DNA from: JAXMAR01 sp046350295
Lineage (GTDB): Bacteria; Planctomycetota; Planctomycetia; Gemmatales; Gemmataceae
Length of the DNA: 64,000 bases
NCBI GenBank assembly: GCA_046350295.1
Contig: JAXMAR010000003.1
Location: 124,001-188,000, forward strand
Direction of reading: 5' to 3'
Below the pieces are notes generated by a model that saw nothing but the letters and a program-made list of their open reading frames with translations, did not search any database and was not told the origin of the DNA. The first letter of the stretch is position 1. Each line of letters begins with the position of its first letter. The translations under genes and the position numbers were made by a program. Below, one piece after another: positions 18,602-27,705 of this stretch.

Positions 18602-19375
18602 ATGTACAGCGCTGTCTTGATGACGATGCTGACGGTCGGCGGGGCGGAAGCTCCGAGTTGGCATCACTGCCATGGCTGCTGGGGTTGCCACCATAGCTAT
18701 TGCCATGGCGGCTGGGGTTGTCACGGTTGCTGGGGCTGCAGCGGCTGCTATAGCTGTTATAGCTCCTGCTGGGGTTGCTCCGGCTGCTGGGGTTGCTGCG
18801 GCGGGTGCTACACCAGTTGCTGGGGTTGCTACAGCAGTTGCTGGGGTTGCTACGGCTGCTCGTCTTGCTCCGGCTGGATCAGCGGCTGCTGGGGTTGTTA
18901 CGCCAGTGGCGGCGGTTTCCCGGCTATCGACGGCTACATGCCGCTCGCCGGCGCTGCCACGACGACCACGCCGAGCGCCGGAACCGGCTTCACCATCCGG
19001 CTCGACACCGGCCTGGCGCCGCGCACCAAGGAAGAGGAAGAAGCCATGCGGCGGCTGCTCAAGGACCTCCGCGACAAGGCCGCTCCGAAGACGAAGTCCG
19101 AGGAGACTTCCACGTCCGATCGGGCGCGGGTCACGGTGAAGCTTCCGGCCGACGCCAAGCTTTGGGTCGACAGCTCCTATTGCCCGCTCACCTCGGACGT
19201 GCGCTCCTTCACCACGCCGAAGCTGGAAGCGGGTCGGCAGTACTACTACACGATTCGCATGGAAGTCGACCGTGACGGCCAGACGCTGGCCCGTTCGCAA
19301 CGCGTCTACGTCTCGGCGGGCCAGAGCGTGAGTGTCGACCTGAGCGACATGAGCGTGGCCACCGTGCGGCGCTAA
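18602..19375 (+). CDS. Cys-rich TIGR03000-domain protein
   Basis: 257 residues in three parts: a short hydrophobic start (MYSAVLMTMLTVGGAEAPS), a Cys/Gly/Trp/Tyr-rich repeat with 23 cysteines between residues 23 and 99 built from units such as CWGCYSS, and a C-terminal planctomycete TIGR03000 domain of about 75 residues (RVTVKLPADAKLWVDSSYC, LEAGRQYYYTIRMEVDRDG, SAGQSVSVDL). A charged helix (about 140-165) joins the parts. The family is of unknown function; many members pair a TIGR03000 domain with Gly/His/Cys repeats. The Cys repeat might cross-link a surface structure or bind metal. The coding DNA of the repeat is itself a minisatellite. Confidence 0.88.
   Translation: MYSAVLMTMLTVGGAEAPSWHHCHGCWGCHHSYCHGGWGCHGCWGCSGCYSCYSSCWGCSGCWGCCGGCYTSCWGCYSSCWGCYGCSSCSGWISGCWGCYASGGGFPAIDGYMPLAGAATTTTPSAGTGFTIRLDTGLAPRTKEEEEAMRRLLKDLRDKAAPKTKSEETSTSDRARVTVKLPADAKLWVDSSYCPLTSDVRSFTTPKLEAGRQYYYTIRMEVDRDGQTLARSQRVYVSAGQSVSVDLSDMSVATVRR
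18675..18905 (+). repeat. Coding minisatellite (CTGCTGGGGTTGC units)
   Basis: Imperfect tandem units of about 15-30 bases centred on GCTGCTGGGGTTGC recur at least eight times and encode the CWGC units. Because the codons are conserved as well as the residues, the tract probably expands and contracts by slippage or recombination. Confidence 0.7.
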
Positions 19376-19777
19376 CCGCAAGTTGAAGCCGTGCCAGGCA
19401 AGGCCCGCGGACCAACCGTTGGGCCTTCTTTTTTGCCGGCCCCGATGCGCTTGGTTTCGGCTTTGAGCTTGGGCCTTCGAGTTCGGGACAAAGGGGGCCC
19501 CCGCGCAACATCCGTGCTGCCACGAGGGCCCCGCGCCAGCGGGCCCTCTCTGTTCCCAACGGGCGAACGTGGCGCTTTCGGCGACTTGCGCCGGTTTTTT
19601 CACGGTTGATCGCCGTTGCCCGTTCGTCCAATAGAGTAAGATTGATTCGACGCGCCAGCGCGGTCGGCGCCGAGCGGAAAGTGAATTCTTCGCAAGCATT
19701 TACCGCTCGGGGAAGCGGCATGGTACCATCGTGTCGCCTCTTGGCTTCCCGGTCTCCCATTTGTCTCCGAGGCATGT
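19376..19777. other. Intergenic region with two hairpins
   Basis: Contains the terminator at 19400-19434 and a second GC-rich hairpin, GAGGGCCC (19524-19531) with GGGCCCTC (19541-19548), which has no T-run. A weak TTGCCC-15-TAAGAT (19616-19642) may start transcription of the next gene. No coding sequence seen. Confidence 0.55.
19400..19434 (+). terminator. Rho-independent terminator of the Cys-rich protein gene
   Basis: AAGGCCC (19400-19406) pairs with GGGCCTT (19421-19427), followed by C and six T. It lies 25 bases after the stop codon. Confidence 0.88.
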
Positions 19778-20755
19778 ATGGCCAGTAGCGTTGTTTGCCC
19801 CAATCCCGACTGCGCCGGCAAGTTCGCCGTCAAGCCCGAGCATGCGGGCAAGAGAATCAAGTGCCCCAAGTGCGGCGAGCCCATCCAGGTGCCGCGTAAC
19901 GGCGCCGCCGCCGCCGCGCCCGCTCCGGCCCGCGGCCCCGCCCCGGCTGCCGCGCGCACCCCGGCCCCCAACCGCGAGGAGCGGCGGCCCGCCCGGCGCG
20001 AGGACGACTACGACGACGATCGCCCGCGCGGTCGTGGCCGCGACGAGCGCGATGACGACCGACGACGCGACGATCGCGACGACGATCGCCCGCGCAGTCG
20101 CGGCCGGGACGAGGACGATGACCGCCGCCGCGGCCGGGATGACGAGGAGCGACCGCGTGGCCGGGGACGTGATGATGACGATCGCGGCCGTGGCCGCGAC
20201 GATCGGGATGACGACCGGCGCCGGAGCCGCGACGACGATGACCGCGGCCGCGCCCGCGACGACGACTACGACGACCGTGGGCGGGGAGATGACTACGACG
20301 ACCGGGGCCGCGGCCGCGCCGCGCCGAGTCGGGGCTTCTTGGGGAACATGAGCCGGCTCGCCGGCGGTGGGCTCGGCGGCATATTGCTCTGGGTTGGCCT
20401 GGGCAGTCTGCTGATGCTGCTCGTCTGCGTCTTTCTGCCCTGGGTCGGCGCGAGCGGGTTCGGGATCTCCATCAGCGTTTCCGGCATGGACACGGGCATG
20501 ACGGGCCTCATGCAACTGATGCTCGCCCCTCTCGCTCTCGCCTTCATCATCGTCGCCGTGGCGATGAACAACGACATGCTCTTCAAGATCAGCGCCTGGG
20601 TCGGCGGCGGCGTGGGCGCCCTCCTCGGACTCTGGCGCCTGCTGAACCTCTTCGGCGGCGGCGCCCAGATCGGCCTGTTCCTGTCCTTGGTCTTCGGCTT
20701 GCTCGCGGGCGGCACGTTGATGTTCATCGCGATTATGCGGCTCGTGAAGGGTTAA
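19778..20755 (+). CDS. Zinc-ribbon, RD-rich, four-helix membrane protein
   Basis: 325 residues. An N-terminal zinc ribbon has C7, C12, C29 and C32 (CPNPDC...CPKC). A Pro/Ala linker (41-65) is followed by a mixed-charge Arg/Asp tract at about 66-180 (DDDR, RGRD and similar units). The C-terminal part has membrane segments at about 199-221, 243-263, 274-292 and 297-320; the first ends in the motif CVFLPW. No family name recognised. The zinc ribbon resembles those placed at the N-terminus of planctomycete regulatory membrane proteins, including the caspase-like protein at 57234. The 4-TM part resembles that of the GYF_2 protein at 63315. It would face the cytoplasm with ribbon and RD tract. Confidence 0.8.
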   Translation: MASSVVCPNPDCAGKFAVKPEHAGKRIKCPKCGEPIQVPRNGAAAAAPAPARGPAPAAARTPAPNREERRPARREDDYDDDRPRGRGRDERDDDRRRDDRDDDRPRSRGRDEDDDRRRGRDDEERPRGRGRDDDDRGRGRDDRDDDRRRSRDDDDRGRARDDDYDDRGRGDDYDDRGRGRAAPSRGFLGNMSRLAGGGLGGILLWVGLGSLLMLLVCVFLPWVGASGFGISISVSGMDTGMTGLMQLMLAPLALAFIIVAVAMNNDMLFKISAWVGGGVGALLGLWRLLNLFGGGAQIGLFLSLVFGLLAGGTLMFIAIMRLVKG

Positions 20756-20776
20756 CGCGGCACCTGCTTCCAAAGC

Positions 20777-20812
20777 ACGAAGAGCACGCGGGGATCTCCG
20801 CGTGCTCTTCGT
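20777..20812. terminator. Bidirectional terminator between convergent genes
   Basis: Perfect 15-base stem ACGAAGAGCACGCGG / CCGCGTGCTCTTCGT around a six-base loop. It lies 22 bases after the membrane-protein stop and 55 bases from the kinase stop on the other strand. T-rich bases follow on both strands only weakly. Confidence 0.85.
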
Positions 20813-20867
20813 CTTTCGTGAGCCTGCGCCGGGAGCGGCGCAGAGTGGCGGGATGAGGCAGGGCGTT

Positions 20868-22504
20868 TCACGCGGCCAGACGCGCGACCTGGAGTTCGTC
20901 GGCGAACGTCGGATTCATGGCCAGGAAGCCCATCTTCGGCTGGAACGTGACGCGATAGGTCCCGGCAGCGTGGAACGAGAGGGCGTAGCTCTTGCACTTG
21001 GTTGCCATCAGGGCGCCGCCGAACTGGATCTCGAGCGTGTGCGCGCCAGCCGTCGTTTCGAACGGGAACTCGGCGCCCTGCAGCAGGCGGGATTCGCCGA
21101 GGACCTGGCCGTCCAGAATGATCTTGAACCACATCATGCCGTACGTGAACTGGCGCGGGACCACGGCGACGCCCGCGACGACAGGTCGCGCCGGCAGCGG
21201 CGGCGGCGCCGGCCGGGCGCCGACCGATGCCGTGATGAGGTTCATCAACTCCTCGGTCAGGATGGCGGCGTCCACCGGCCGGTCCGCGGGGTCGTCCTCC
21301 AGGCAACGTTCGAGCAAGGCGAGCATGCGCGACGTCGCGCCCAGGTCCAGCAACCGCTTCTTCCACGATCCGCCGCGCGGCGCTTCCTTGGTCACGTCGC
21401 CGAGCAGCATCTGGTACCAGATGACGCCGAGGGCGTAGACGTCGTCGCGCGGATCGGCAGCGTCGCCGCGCCGTTGCTGCGGTGAGGCATAAAGCGGCGT
21501 GCAGGCGCCGGCCGACTCCGTGACGGGGCCGCCGCGCAGCGTCTCGCCCGCCGACCGCTTCTGCGCGCCGACGGCGCCGATGCCGAAATCCAGCACCTTG
21601 AGGACGACGTGGTTCTGGATGCGGGTCGTCAGGACATTGGCCGGCTTCAGGTCGCGATGGACGACGGGGGGCCGGATGCGATGCGCGACGCCGACCGCCT
21701 GCGTCAAGGAATAGAAGAGCCGCGTCATCGTGATGGGATCGGCCTTGCCGGCGCGGCGCAGGTCGACGATAAGCCCGGCAAGGTCGCCGCCGTCGACGTA
21801 TTCGTATTCGAGGCAGGGCGGATCGGTTTCGAGGTGGGCGTAGCGCAGCTCGACGATGCCGTGATGCCGCCCTTCCCGGCTAACGCGGTCGAGCAGCTCG
21901 ACCTCCTTGCGCAGCGTCCGCGCCGCCGCCTCGTCGACGCAGAACTTGAGCGCCACGGGCGCGGCGTGCGGCCGCGTCTGATGCGACGCCTTCCACACCT
22001 CGCCGAAGCCGCCGACGCCGAGCAGCTCTTCCAGGACCAGGTCGGTCCCCGGCACGGGCCTCGCGCCGGGCTGGAACGCGGCATGCGCTCGGGCAAGAGC
22101 CGCTTCAGGTCCTCCGCATCGCGCAGCACCAGGCTGGGCGGGACCGTGCGGCCGCTGGGATCGTCCGGGCGGCGCAGCGAGCTTTGCAGGCGGCCCGGAA
22201 CCTGTTGCAGGTAGGCGCGGGCGGCTTGCCGGTCCGCTTCGGGCCGCCCGGCGCCGATCTCGGCGAGCAACTGATCGACCTGGGCGCGGTAGGCGCGGAC
22301 ATCGGTGACGATCGTTTCCAGCTCGCGGCGTACGCGTGCCTGTTCATCCGTGGAGGAGCTGTCCTTGGCAGCCTTGTCGCTCGCCTCACGCCAGTCCGCG
22401 AAGATGGCGGAAGCGATGGAGCCGATCGGCACGCCGCCGCCGAGAGCGTCGCCGCCGTACTTGAGGGTGTGCTTGACGAGGCAGCGGACGAAAGAGAAGG
22501 ACAT
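20868..22504 (-). CDS. Serine/threonine protein kinase, one frameshift
   Basis: The N-terminal half (from ATG 22504 with GGAG six bases upstream; MSFSFVRCLVKHTLKYGGDA) is a helical region of about 140 residues. At 22073-22082 the frame changes: RLLPERMPR must join FQPGARPVPGTDLVLEELLG, which needs one extra base. The kinase domain then shows GVGGFGEVW (P-loop), VALKFC (ATP lysine), HRDLKPANVL, DFGIG and an APE-like SPQQ. After the kinase lies a C-terminal beta domain (about 120 residues) with FKIILDGQVLGESRLLQGAE. The first two-thirds of this layout are usual for planctomycete kinases with a FQPG...PGT linker. As it stands the kinase frame opens only at a GTG at 22055. Confidence 0.85.
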
Positions 22505-22628
22505 GGCTGGCTCCATCCGTGGAAACGCTCATTCCAGCATCGGCGACGAGCGAGCAAAGATGGATGAAATCTAACCGATTCTCCTGATGAGAACCAGACG
22601 AACTGTTGGGTGGCGCTCGCCCGGCCGA

Positions 22629-23210
22629 TCAATCTCGGCGTCTGGCGCGGCGCTGCGCCACGGACGCGGCGGGCTCGGCTTTGGTTCGCGGCACGAGCTT
22701 CTTCTCCTTCATCTTCTCTTCCAGACATTCCTGCAGGATGTCCTCTCCATCAAAAGCGAGGGCGTGGGTCGTACACACCTGCTTCGATTCGCGCAGCGTC
22801 TCGATCGCCTTGTCCAGATTCCCTTTTTCCTGGTAGAGCGTGGCCAGCAGATCGAGGCGATCGCTCAGGTCCTGGTAATCGTACCGCTCGGCACACTCGC
22901 GCTGTGGCAGATTCTCCGTCAGCTGGTGCAGACGGCGGATGAGGCGGATTTCCTTGCGTCGCTGCGTGATAGCCTTGACTAGATCACCTTCGACCTCGTG
23001 GATCAGGGATCGGCATTCGGCGCCGAAAATCGCCTCCTGTTTGGGATCCGCCTTCACCAACAGGCGCTTGAGCCTCTCCGCATAGGGCTTCGATTTGCCG
23101 GTATCGGCTCGCTCGTAAAGCCAGTAGAGGACCTTGTCATAGAGGTACTCGACCTCGTCCCAGGCGTCGGCGAAGGAACGCCGGTCTGCTGGTGGTTTGA
23201 GCTTTGTCAT
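22629..23210 (-). CDS. Hypothetical protein with TPR-like helices, 193 residues
   Basis: Helical, soluble and highly charged. The stretch LSDRLDLLATLYQEKGNLDK followed by AIETLRESKQVC has the TPR pattern, and the tail is Lys/Arg-rich. No family name recognised. Its ATG overlaps the stop codon of the small upstream gene (ATGA at 23207-23210), so translation is probably coupled. It lies between uvrB and the kinase on the same strand, spacing 125 bases to the kinase. Confidence 0.7.
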   Translation of the reverse strand: MTKLKPPADRRSFADAWDEVEYLYDKVLYWLYERADTGKSKPYAERLKRLLVKADPKQEAIFGAECRSLIHEVEGDLVKAITQRRKEIRLIRRLHQLTENLPQRECAERYDYQDLSDRLDLLATLYQEKGNLDKAIETLRESKQVCTTHALAFDGEDILQECLEEKMKEKKLVPRTKAEPAASVAQRRARRRD

Positions 23211-23455
23211 GTTGGTCTCGGTTCCCTTGGCCTCAGGTCAAGCCGAAGCTTTTGTACCTCAGGTGGCAAAGTGTCCCACTGCTCCCACCGTTTTCGGAGA
23301 TCGTCTTCTTTCGCACGCCTTCGCCGGGTGGCCTTGCGGCGAAAACGCTTCTTCTTTTGCCGAGCGCTCTTCCGCGCATGATCACGGCCGGGCGTATGCT
23401 TCACGCCCCCTCTCGGCCCCCTCTGTTCGCCGGGTTCATCTTGATCGGCCACCAT
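23207..23455 (-). CDS. Small basic protein, 82 residues
   Basis: Starts MVADQDEPGEQ and is very rich in Arg/Lys (ARQKKKRFRRKATRRRRAKE at about 31-50), ending WEQWDTLPPEVQKLRLDLRP. Predicted helical. No family recognised; a nucleic-acid-binding role is possible from charge alone. Its stop overlaps the next start as ATGA. It follows uvrB by 62 bases. The frame extends further upstream but only as an antisense shadow of uvrB. Confidence 0.5.
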   Translation of the reverse strand: MVADQDEPGEQRGPRGGVKHTPGRDHARKSARQKKKRFRRKATRRRRAKEDDLRKRWEQWDTLPPEVQKLRLDLRPREPRPT

Positions 23456-23517
23456 TGGCTCCTCGGCGCGCCTCCCGACCGTAGGTGTGGTTTGCGCTAC
23501 CGGGTTCTCCAAACCGA

Positions 23518-25542
23518 TCAACCGCGCTGCGTCTTCTTGCGCCGCCTGCCCTTCTTCACCTGGGGCGCCATCGTCGGCTGTCCTTTCAACCTCGCGATCT
23601 CGTCGCGTAGCTGGGCGGCGCGTTCGAACTCCAGGTTCGCCGCGGCTTTCAGCATCTCGGCGTGCAGCTCTTCCAAGTACTCCTCGGTGACGTAGTCCTC
23701 GTTGACCCCGGCGACCTTGACCACCATTTCGCGGGCGGCGATCTCCTCCTCGATGCCCATCGTGATCGCCGAGCGCACCGTCTCGGGCGTGATGCCGTGC
23801 TCCTTGTTGTACTCGAGCTGCATCTGGCGGCGCCGCTCGGTCTCGGCCATGGCGCGCTGCATCGAGTCGGTGACCTTGTCGGCGTAGAGAATGACCTCGG
23901 CGTTGACGTTGCGGGCGGCGCGGCCGATGGTCTGGATCAGCGACGTTTCGCTGCGGAGGAAGCCTTCCTTGTCGGCGTCGAGGATGGCGACGAGGGAGAC
24001 TTCGGGCAGGTCGAGGCCTTCGCGCAGGAGGTTGACGCCGACGAGGACGTCGAAGCCGCCTTCGCGCAGCTCGCGCAGAATCTGGACACGCTCGATGGCG
24101 TCGAGTTCCGAATGCAGCCATTTGCAGCGGAGGCCGGCTTCGCGGAAGTAGCCGGCGAGGTCCTCGGCGAGGCGCTTGGTGAGCGTGGTGACGAGGACGC
24201 GCTCTTTCTTCTCGGCCCGGATGCGGATCTCGGTGATGAGGTCGGGCACCTGGCCGCGGGCGGGACGGACGTGCAGGGTCGGATCGACGAGGCCGGTGGG
24301 GCGGATGATCTGCTCGACGACCTCACCGCCGGAGATGTCCAGCTCGTAGGGCCCGGGGGTGGCGGACATGTAGAGGACCTGGCCGAGGCGTTTCTCCCAT
24401 TCGTCGAAGCGGAGCGGGCGGTTGTCGAGGGCGCTGGGCAGGCGGAAGCCATGCTCGACAAGGGTGATCTTGCGGCTGTGATCCCCGGCGAACATGGCGC
24501 GGACCTGCGGAACCGTGGCGTGGGACTCGTCGACCACCATGAGGAAATCGGAGGGGAAGAAGTCGAGGAGGGTATAGGGGGGTTCGCCGGGGGCCTTGCC
24601 GGAGAACCAGCGGGCATAGTTCTCGATACCGGGGCAGTGGCCGACCTCCATGAGCATTTCCATGTCGAAGCGGGTGCGGGCCGAGAGGCGCTGGGCTTCG
24701 AGGAGCTTGCCCTGGGAGCTCAGCTCGGCGAGGCGGGCTTCGAGCTCCTGGCCGATACCTTCGACCGCGGAGCGGATGCGCTCGTCGGGCGTGACGAAAT
24801 GCTTGGCCGGGTAGATGTAAAGCTCATCCATGCCGCCGCGCAGGGTGTCGCCGCTGGTCGGGTGGATGATGGCGAGGGCGTCGACCTCGTCGCCGAAGAG
24901 CTCGATGCGCAGGGCGAACTCTTCGTAAGCCGGCCAGACCTCGATGACGTCGCCGCGGACGCGGAACCGGCCGCGCTGGAAGGCGGTGTCGTTGCGGTCG
25001 TACTGGATGTCGACGAGGCGAAGGAGAAGCTGATCGCGATCGACGATGTCGCCTTTCTTGACGTAGATCATCATCCGCTTGTAGTCGCTGGGGCTGCCCA
25101 GGCCGTAGATGCAGGAGACGCTGGCGACGATGACGACGTCGTCGCGGCTCATCAGGGCGCTGGTGGCGGCGAGGCGGAGGCGGTCGATGTTCTCGTTGAT
25201 GGCGGCGTCTTTTTCGATGTAGATGTCGCGCTGGGGGATGTAGGCCTCGGGCTGGTAGTAGTCGTAGTAACTGATGAAGTAGTGGACGGCGTTGTTGGGA
25301 AAGAAGCCCTTGAACTCCTTGTAGAGCTGGGCGGCGAGGGTCTTGTTGTGGGAGAGGACGAGGGCGGGCTTCTTGAGGGCCTGGATGACGTTGGCGGCGG
25401 TGAAGGTCTTGCCGGTGCCGGTGGCGCCGAGGAGGACCTGGCGCCTCTGGCCGTGCTGAAAGCCGGAGACAAGCTTGTCGATCGCCTGGGGCTGATCGCC
25501 GGCGGGAGGGAAGGGGCTGGTGAGCTTGAAGTCGGCTGGCAT
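23518..25542 (-). CDS. uvrB: Excinuclease ABC subunit B
   Basis: Damage-verifying helicase-like subunit of nucleotide excision repair; loads onto lesions with UvrA and recruits UvrC. 674 residues, the usual length. Visible: Walker A GATGTGKTFT at 39-48, the beta-hairpin region YYDYYQPEAYIPQRDIYIEK, DESHATVPQ (motif II), SATPGPYEL, the C-terminal helicase motif VGVNLLREGLDLPEVSLV and QTIGRAARN, and a UVR domain (LEFERAAQLRDEIARLKG) near the end that binds UvrC. uvrA and uvrC are not in the window. Confidence 0.98.
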   Translation of the reverse strand: MPADFKLTSPFPPAGDQPQAIDKLVSGFQHGQRRQVLLGATGTGKTFTAANVIQALKKPALVLSHNKTLAAQLYKEFKGFFPNNAVHYFISYYDYYQPEAYIPQRDIYIEKDAAINENIDRLRLAATSALMSRDDVVIVASVSCIYGLGSPSDYKRMMIYVKKGDIVDRDQLLLRLVDIQYDRNDTAFQRGRFRVRGDVIEVWPAYEEFALRIELFGDEVDALAIIHPTSGDTLRGGMDELYIYPAKHFVTPDERIRSAVEGIGQELEARLAELSSQGKLLEAQRLSARTRFDMEMLMEVGHCPGIENYARWFSGKAPGEPPYTLLDFFPSDFLMVVDESHATVPQVRAMFAGDHSRKITLVEHGFRLPSALDNRPLRFDEWEKRLGQVLYMSATPGPYELDISGGEVVEQIIRPTGLVDPTLHVRPARGQVPDLITEIRIRAEKKERVLVTTLTKRLAEDLAGYFREAGLRCKWLHSELDAIERVQILRELREGGFDVLVGVNLLREGLDLPEVSLVAILDADKEGFLRSETSLIQTIGRAARNVNAEVILYADKVTDSMQRAMAETERRRQMQLEYNKEHGITPETVRSAITMGIEEEIAAREMVVKVAGVNEDYVTEEYLEELHAEMLKAAANLEFERAAQLRDEIARLKGQPTMAPQVKKGRRRKKTQRG

Positions 25543-25597
25543 TGGAGTTGACTATTGGTCAAGTTGGCGATACGGTTGAAGGAGAAGGACCGTCTCA

Positions 25598-25941
25598 ATG
25601 CCCGAGTATGTCGAGTGTGCCTTTTTCATCCCGCTGGTTGGCGACAGGAACCTTTCCCACGGGGTCAGCCACTCGCGTGCCGCATGGGCGTGGTTGAGAC
25701 GGGAACTAGACCGCCTGTTCGAGGGCGGAACGGAGGCGCCGGGTAGGTATAAGGGATTCTATCGCGATCCGGACACGGGGCAAAAGGTGGAGGACGACTC
25801 GAAGCGGTTCCTCGTCGCCGTGCCAAAGCGAAACTGACGCAAATTCGAGAGCTGCTCGAGCAAGCGTGCGTTGTCTTTGCACAAAAATGTATTTACCTTA
25901 GCGTGGCCGGGCAGGTTGAATTCATCAGGGCTGCGACATGA
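25598..25941 (+). CDS. Small conserved-looking protein, toxin candidate, one frameshift
   Basis: The first frame runs MPEYVECAFFIPLVGDRNLS to a stop at 25837. One missing base near 25830 (GTGCC should read GTGCCC) would continue the protein as VPKAKLTQIRELLEQACVVF and then a tail ending VEFIRAAT, with a stop at 25939-25941 that overlaps the ATG of the next gene. The joined protein would have 114 residues, with many aromatic and charged residues, as in small toxins. Family name not known to me. The ATGA overlap with a helix-turn-helix partner gene is the main reason to suspect a toxin-antitoxin-like pair. Confidence 0.55.
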
Positions 25942-26495
25942 CGGACAGGACTTACACAACTCTGGAATTCGAAACGATTCCGGCTCCTAGCTGGTCGCCC
26001 GAGGAGCGGCGTGTGTTGCGCGATAGTCAGAATTACTTTGCCGCCAAGCCCGATTGGGGTGTCTTCGGCAATTTCTGGCGGCCGCGCGTCTTGACGCTTT
26101 ACAAGGCAAGAGGGCTCACGACCAAGCGTATTATCGCAACGCCGCTCTACCGGATTCTCGAGGATCACGAGATGCGGCTGGCGACGGAACAGGGAGAAGC
26201 TCGGTCGCCCGAGTATCGAGACGATCTCGCCATCCTCATCGTGCAGAAGTTCAAGACGCGCCGCGCCTTCTGCAAAGCCACGGGACTGAGCGAGGACCTG
26301 CTCAGCCATGTCCTCGCGGGGCGGAAGCACTTCGCGATCGATACGCTGGGCGCGGCGCTGAAGAAGATCGGTTTTCGACTGGCGATCGTGCCCGAAGAGA
26401 AGGTGGGGAAGAAAAGGCCAAGTCGGCGGGGTAGAGCTACGGGCACGGACAAGAGCAGCGGGGCCCGAACGCCGCCCCAGTTTATCCGTCGATGA
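25938..26495 (+). CDS. Helix-turn-helix (XRE-like) protein, antitoxin candidate
   Basis: 185 residues. The N-terminal half is not recognised (TLEFETIPAPSWSPEERRVL...). The C-terminal half has an XRE-like pattern: LAILIVQKFKTRRAFCKATG, LSEDLLSHVLAGRKHFAIDT, LGAALKKIGFRLAIV, where a G-[LI]-x3-L-S-HxLAGR-type turn stands out. The tail is basic. The start overlaps the stop of the upstream small gene (ATGA), so translation is probably coupled. The 3' end overlaps the convergent DUF1980 gene by 14 bases. Confidence 0.65.
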   Translation: MTDRTYTTLEFETIPAPSWSPEERRVLRDSQNYFAAKPDWGVFGNFWRPRVLTLYKARGLTTKRIIATPLYRILEDHEMRLATEQGEARSPEYRDDLAILIVQKFKTRRAFCKATGLSEDLLSHVLAGRKHFAIDTLGAALKKIGFRLAIVPEEKVGKKRPSRRGRATGTDKSSGARTPPQFIRR

Positions 26496-27623
26496 AATAG
26501 CTCTCGTCCGGCCGTGCCAGCACCCGAATCGCCTTGTCGCTCGAGATGACGATGCGCACGCGGCCGTCGCGCTGGAAGTCGATCTTGCCGTGCACGACGA
26601 CCCAGGGCGCCATCTTGTACCGCGGCGAGCGACTGGCGCCGAGACGACCGGGATGGTGATCTGCACGGCGTCGGCGCTGCAGCATTGTCTCAGGAAGCGG
26701 GCGACGAAGGCGACCTTGTCGTTGTCCGGCATCTTGCGGCAAACGCCCTTGAGGACCACCTGCTTGCCCTGGAGCATTTTCCCGTCCGGGCCGTTGCCGT
26801 TGGCGTCGAAAAGGCGGCGGAAGGCGATGTCGATCACGTCGCCCGTCCCCTTCGCGTCATGCTGCTGGTAGCCCACGAACGTGATCTGCGAGAACGGATC
26901 CGGGGCGAGACTGACGAGCTGTGCCGATCCCTTCGCGTCCACCAGTTCCTCCACCTCCACCTTCCCCACGGGCACGCTCACCGAGGGCGCCTTGTTCGGC
27001 AAGCCAAGCATGAACAGGATGATCGGCACCATCAGGACGACATAACGCCAGGGCGCCCAGCCGTGGTCGTGGTCGTCGTGTGGGCCGTGCGCGTGGCCAT
27101 GATGATGATGCGCGTGGCCATGGGAGTGGCTGTGCGTAGGGACCGGCTGCTCCGCGCCGTTCTCGATGCGATCTTCCGGCAGCGGCACGGCATGGTTGAC
27201 GGCCATTTCCTGGCCATGCGCGATCTCGAGCGTGTGGTTGTGGTGATGGTGATCGTGGCCGCAGTCTCCGGCGCAGGCCCCATGAGCGCGCGACTCTTTC
27301 CAAAGGCAGAAGGCCCGGACTCCGGCGATGGCGAGCAGAATCAAGCCCGCGGTCAGGACGTAAATGTTGAAACGCGAGGAAAGAATCAGATCGAGCATCT
27401 CCGCCCGCACCGAGTAGAGCAGGAGGCAGATACCGCCGAACGCCGAGGTGACGGCGATCTGGCTCAGCTGGTCGACGTAGTAGGGGTCCTCGTCCCCATG
27501 GTGATGATGGTGGCCGTGCTCGTGAGGGTGGGAGTGATCATGCGCCTGATCATGGGTGTCACCATGAGCATGACCATGGGCATGCGCGTGATCGTGATGC
27601 TCGTGAGAGTGCGTGTGGCTCAT
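26482..27623 (-). CDS. His-rich DUF1980 (YcgQ/TIGR03943-type) membrane protein, frameshifted
   Basis: Starts MSHTHSHEHHDHAHAHGHAH; about half of the first 45 residues are His. Two membrane segments follow (about 57-70 and 85-105), then a second His-rich cytoplasmic or periplasmic loop (about 120-190), a third segment (APWRYVVLMVPIILFMLGLP), and a beta-rich DUF1980 domain (QLVSLAPDPFSQITFVGYQQ, VVLKGVCRKMPDNDKVAFVA). The frame breaks near 26640; the true ending WVVVHGKIDFQRDGRVRIVI and ...YFIDG lies in another frame and stops at 26482-26484. The family is usually paired with a DUF318 permease, which is the next gene upstream here. Metal (probably zinc) handling is inferred. Confidence 0.82.
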
Positions 27624-27705
27624 GACAACTTTCCTCGTGTAGCTGAACTCGTGAGAGTTCAGTTCTCCGAAGTCTCACGACTTCGGCTACCGGCGACGGC
27701 CCCGG

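Noticed and set aside
23662..25551. Plus-strand open frame of about 630 codons opposite uvrB
   Set aside because: Antisense shadow; uvrB is unmistakable on the other strand.
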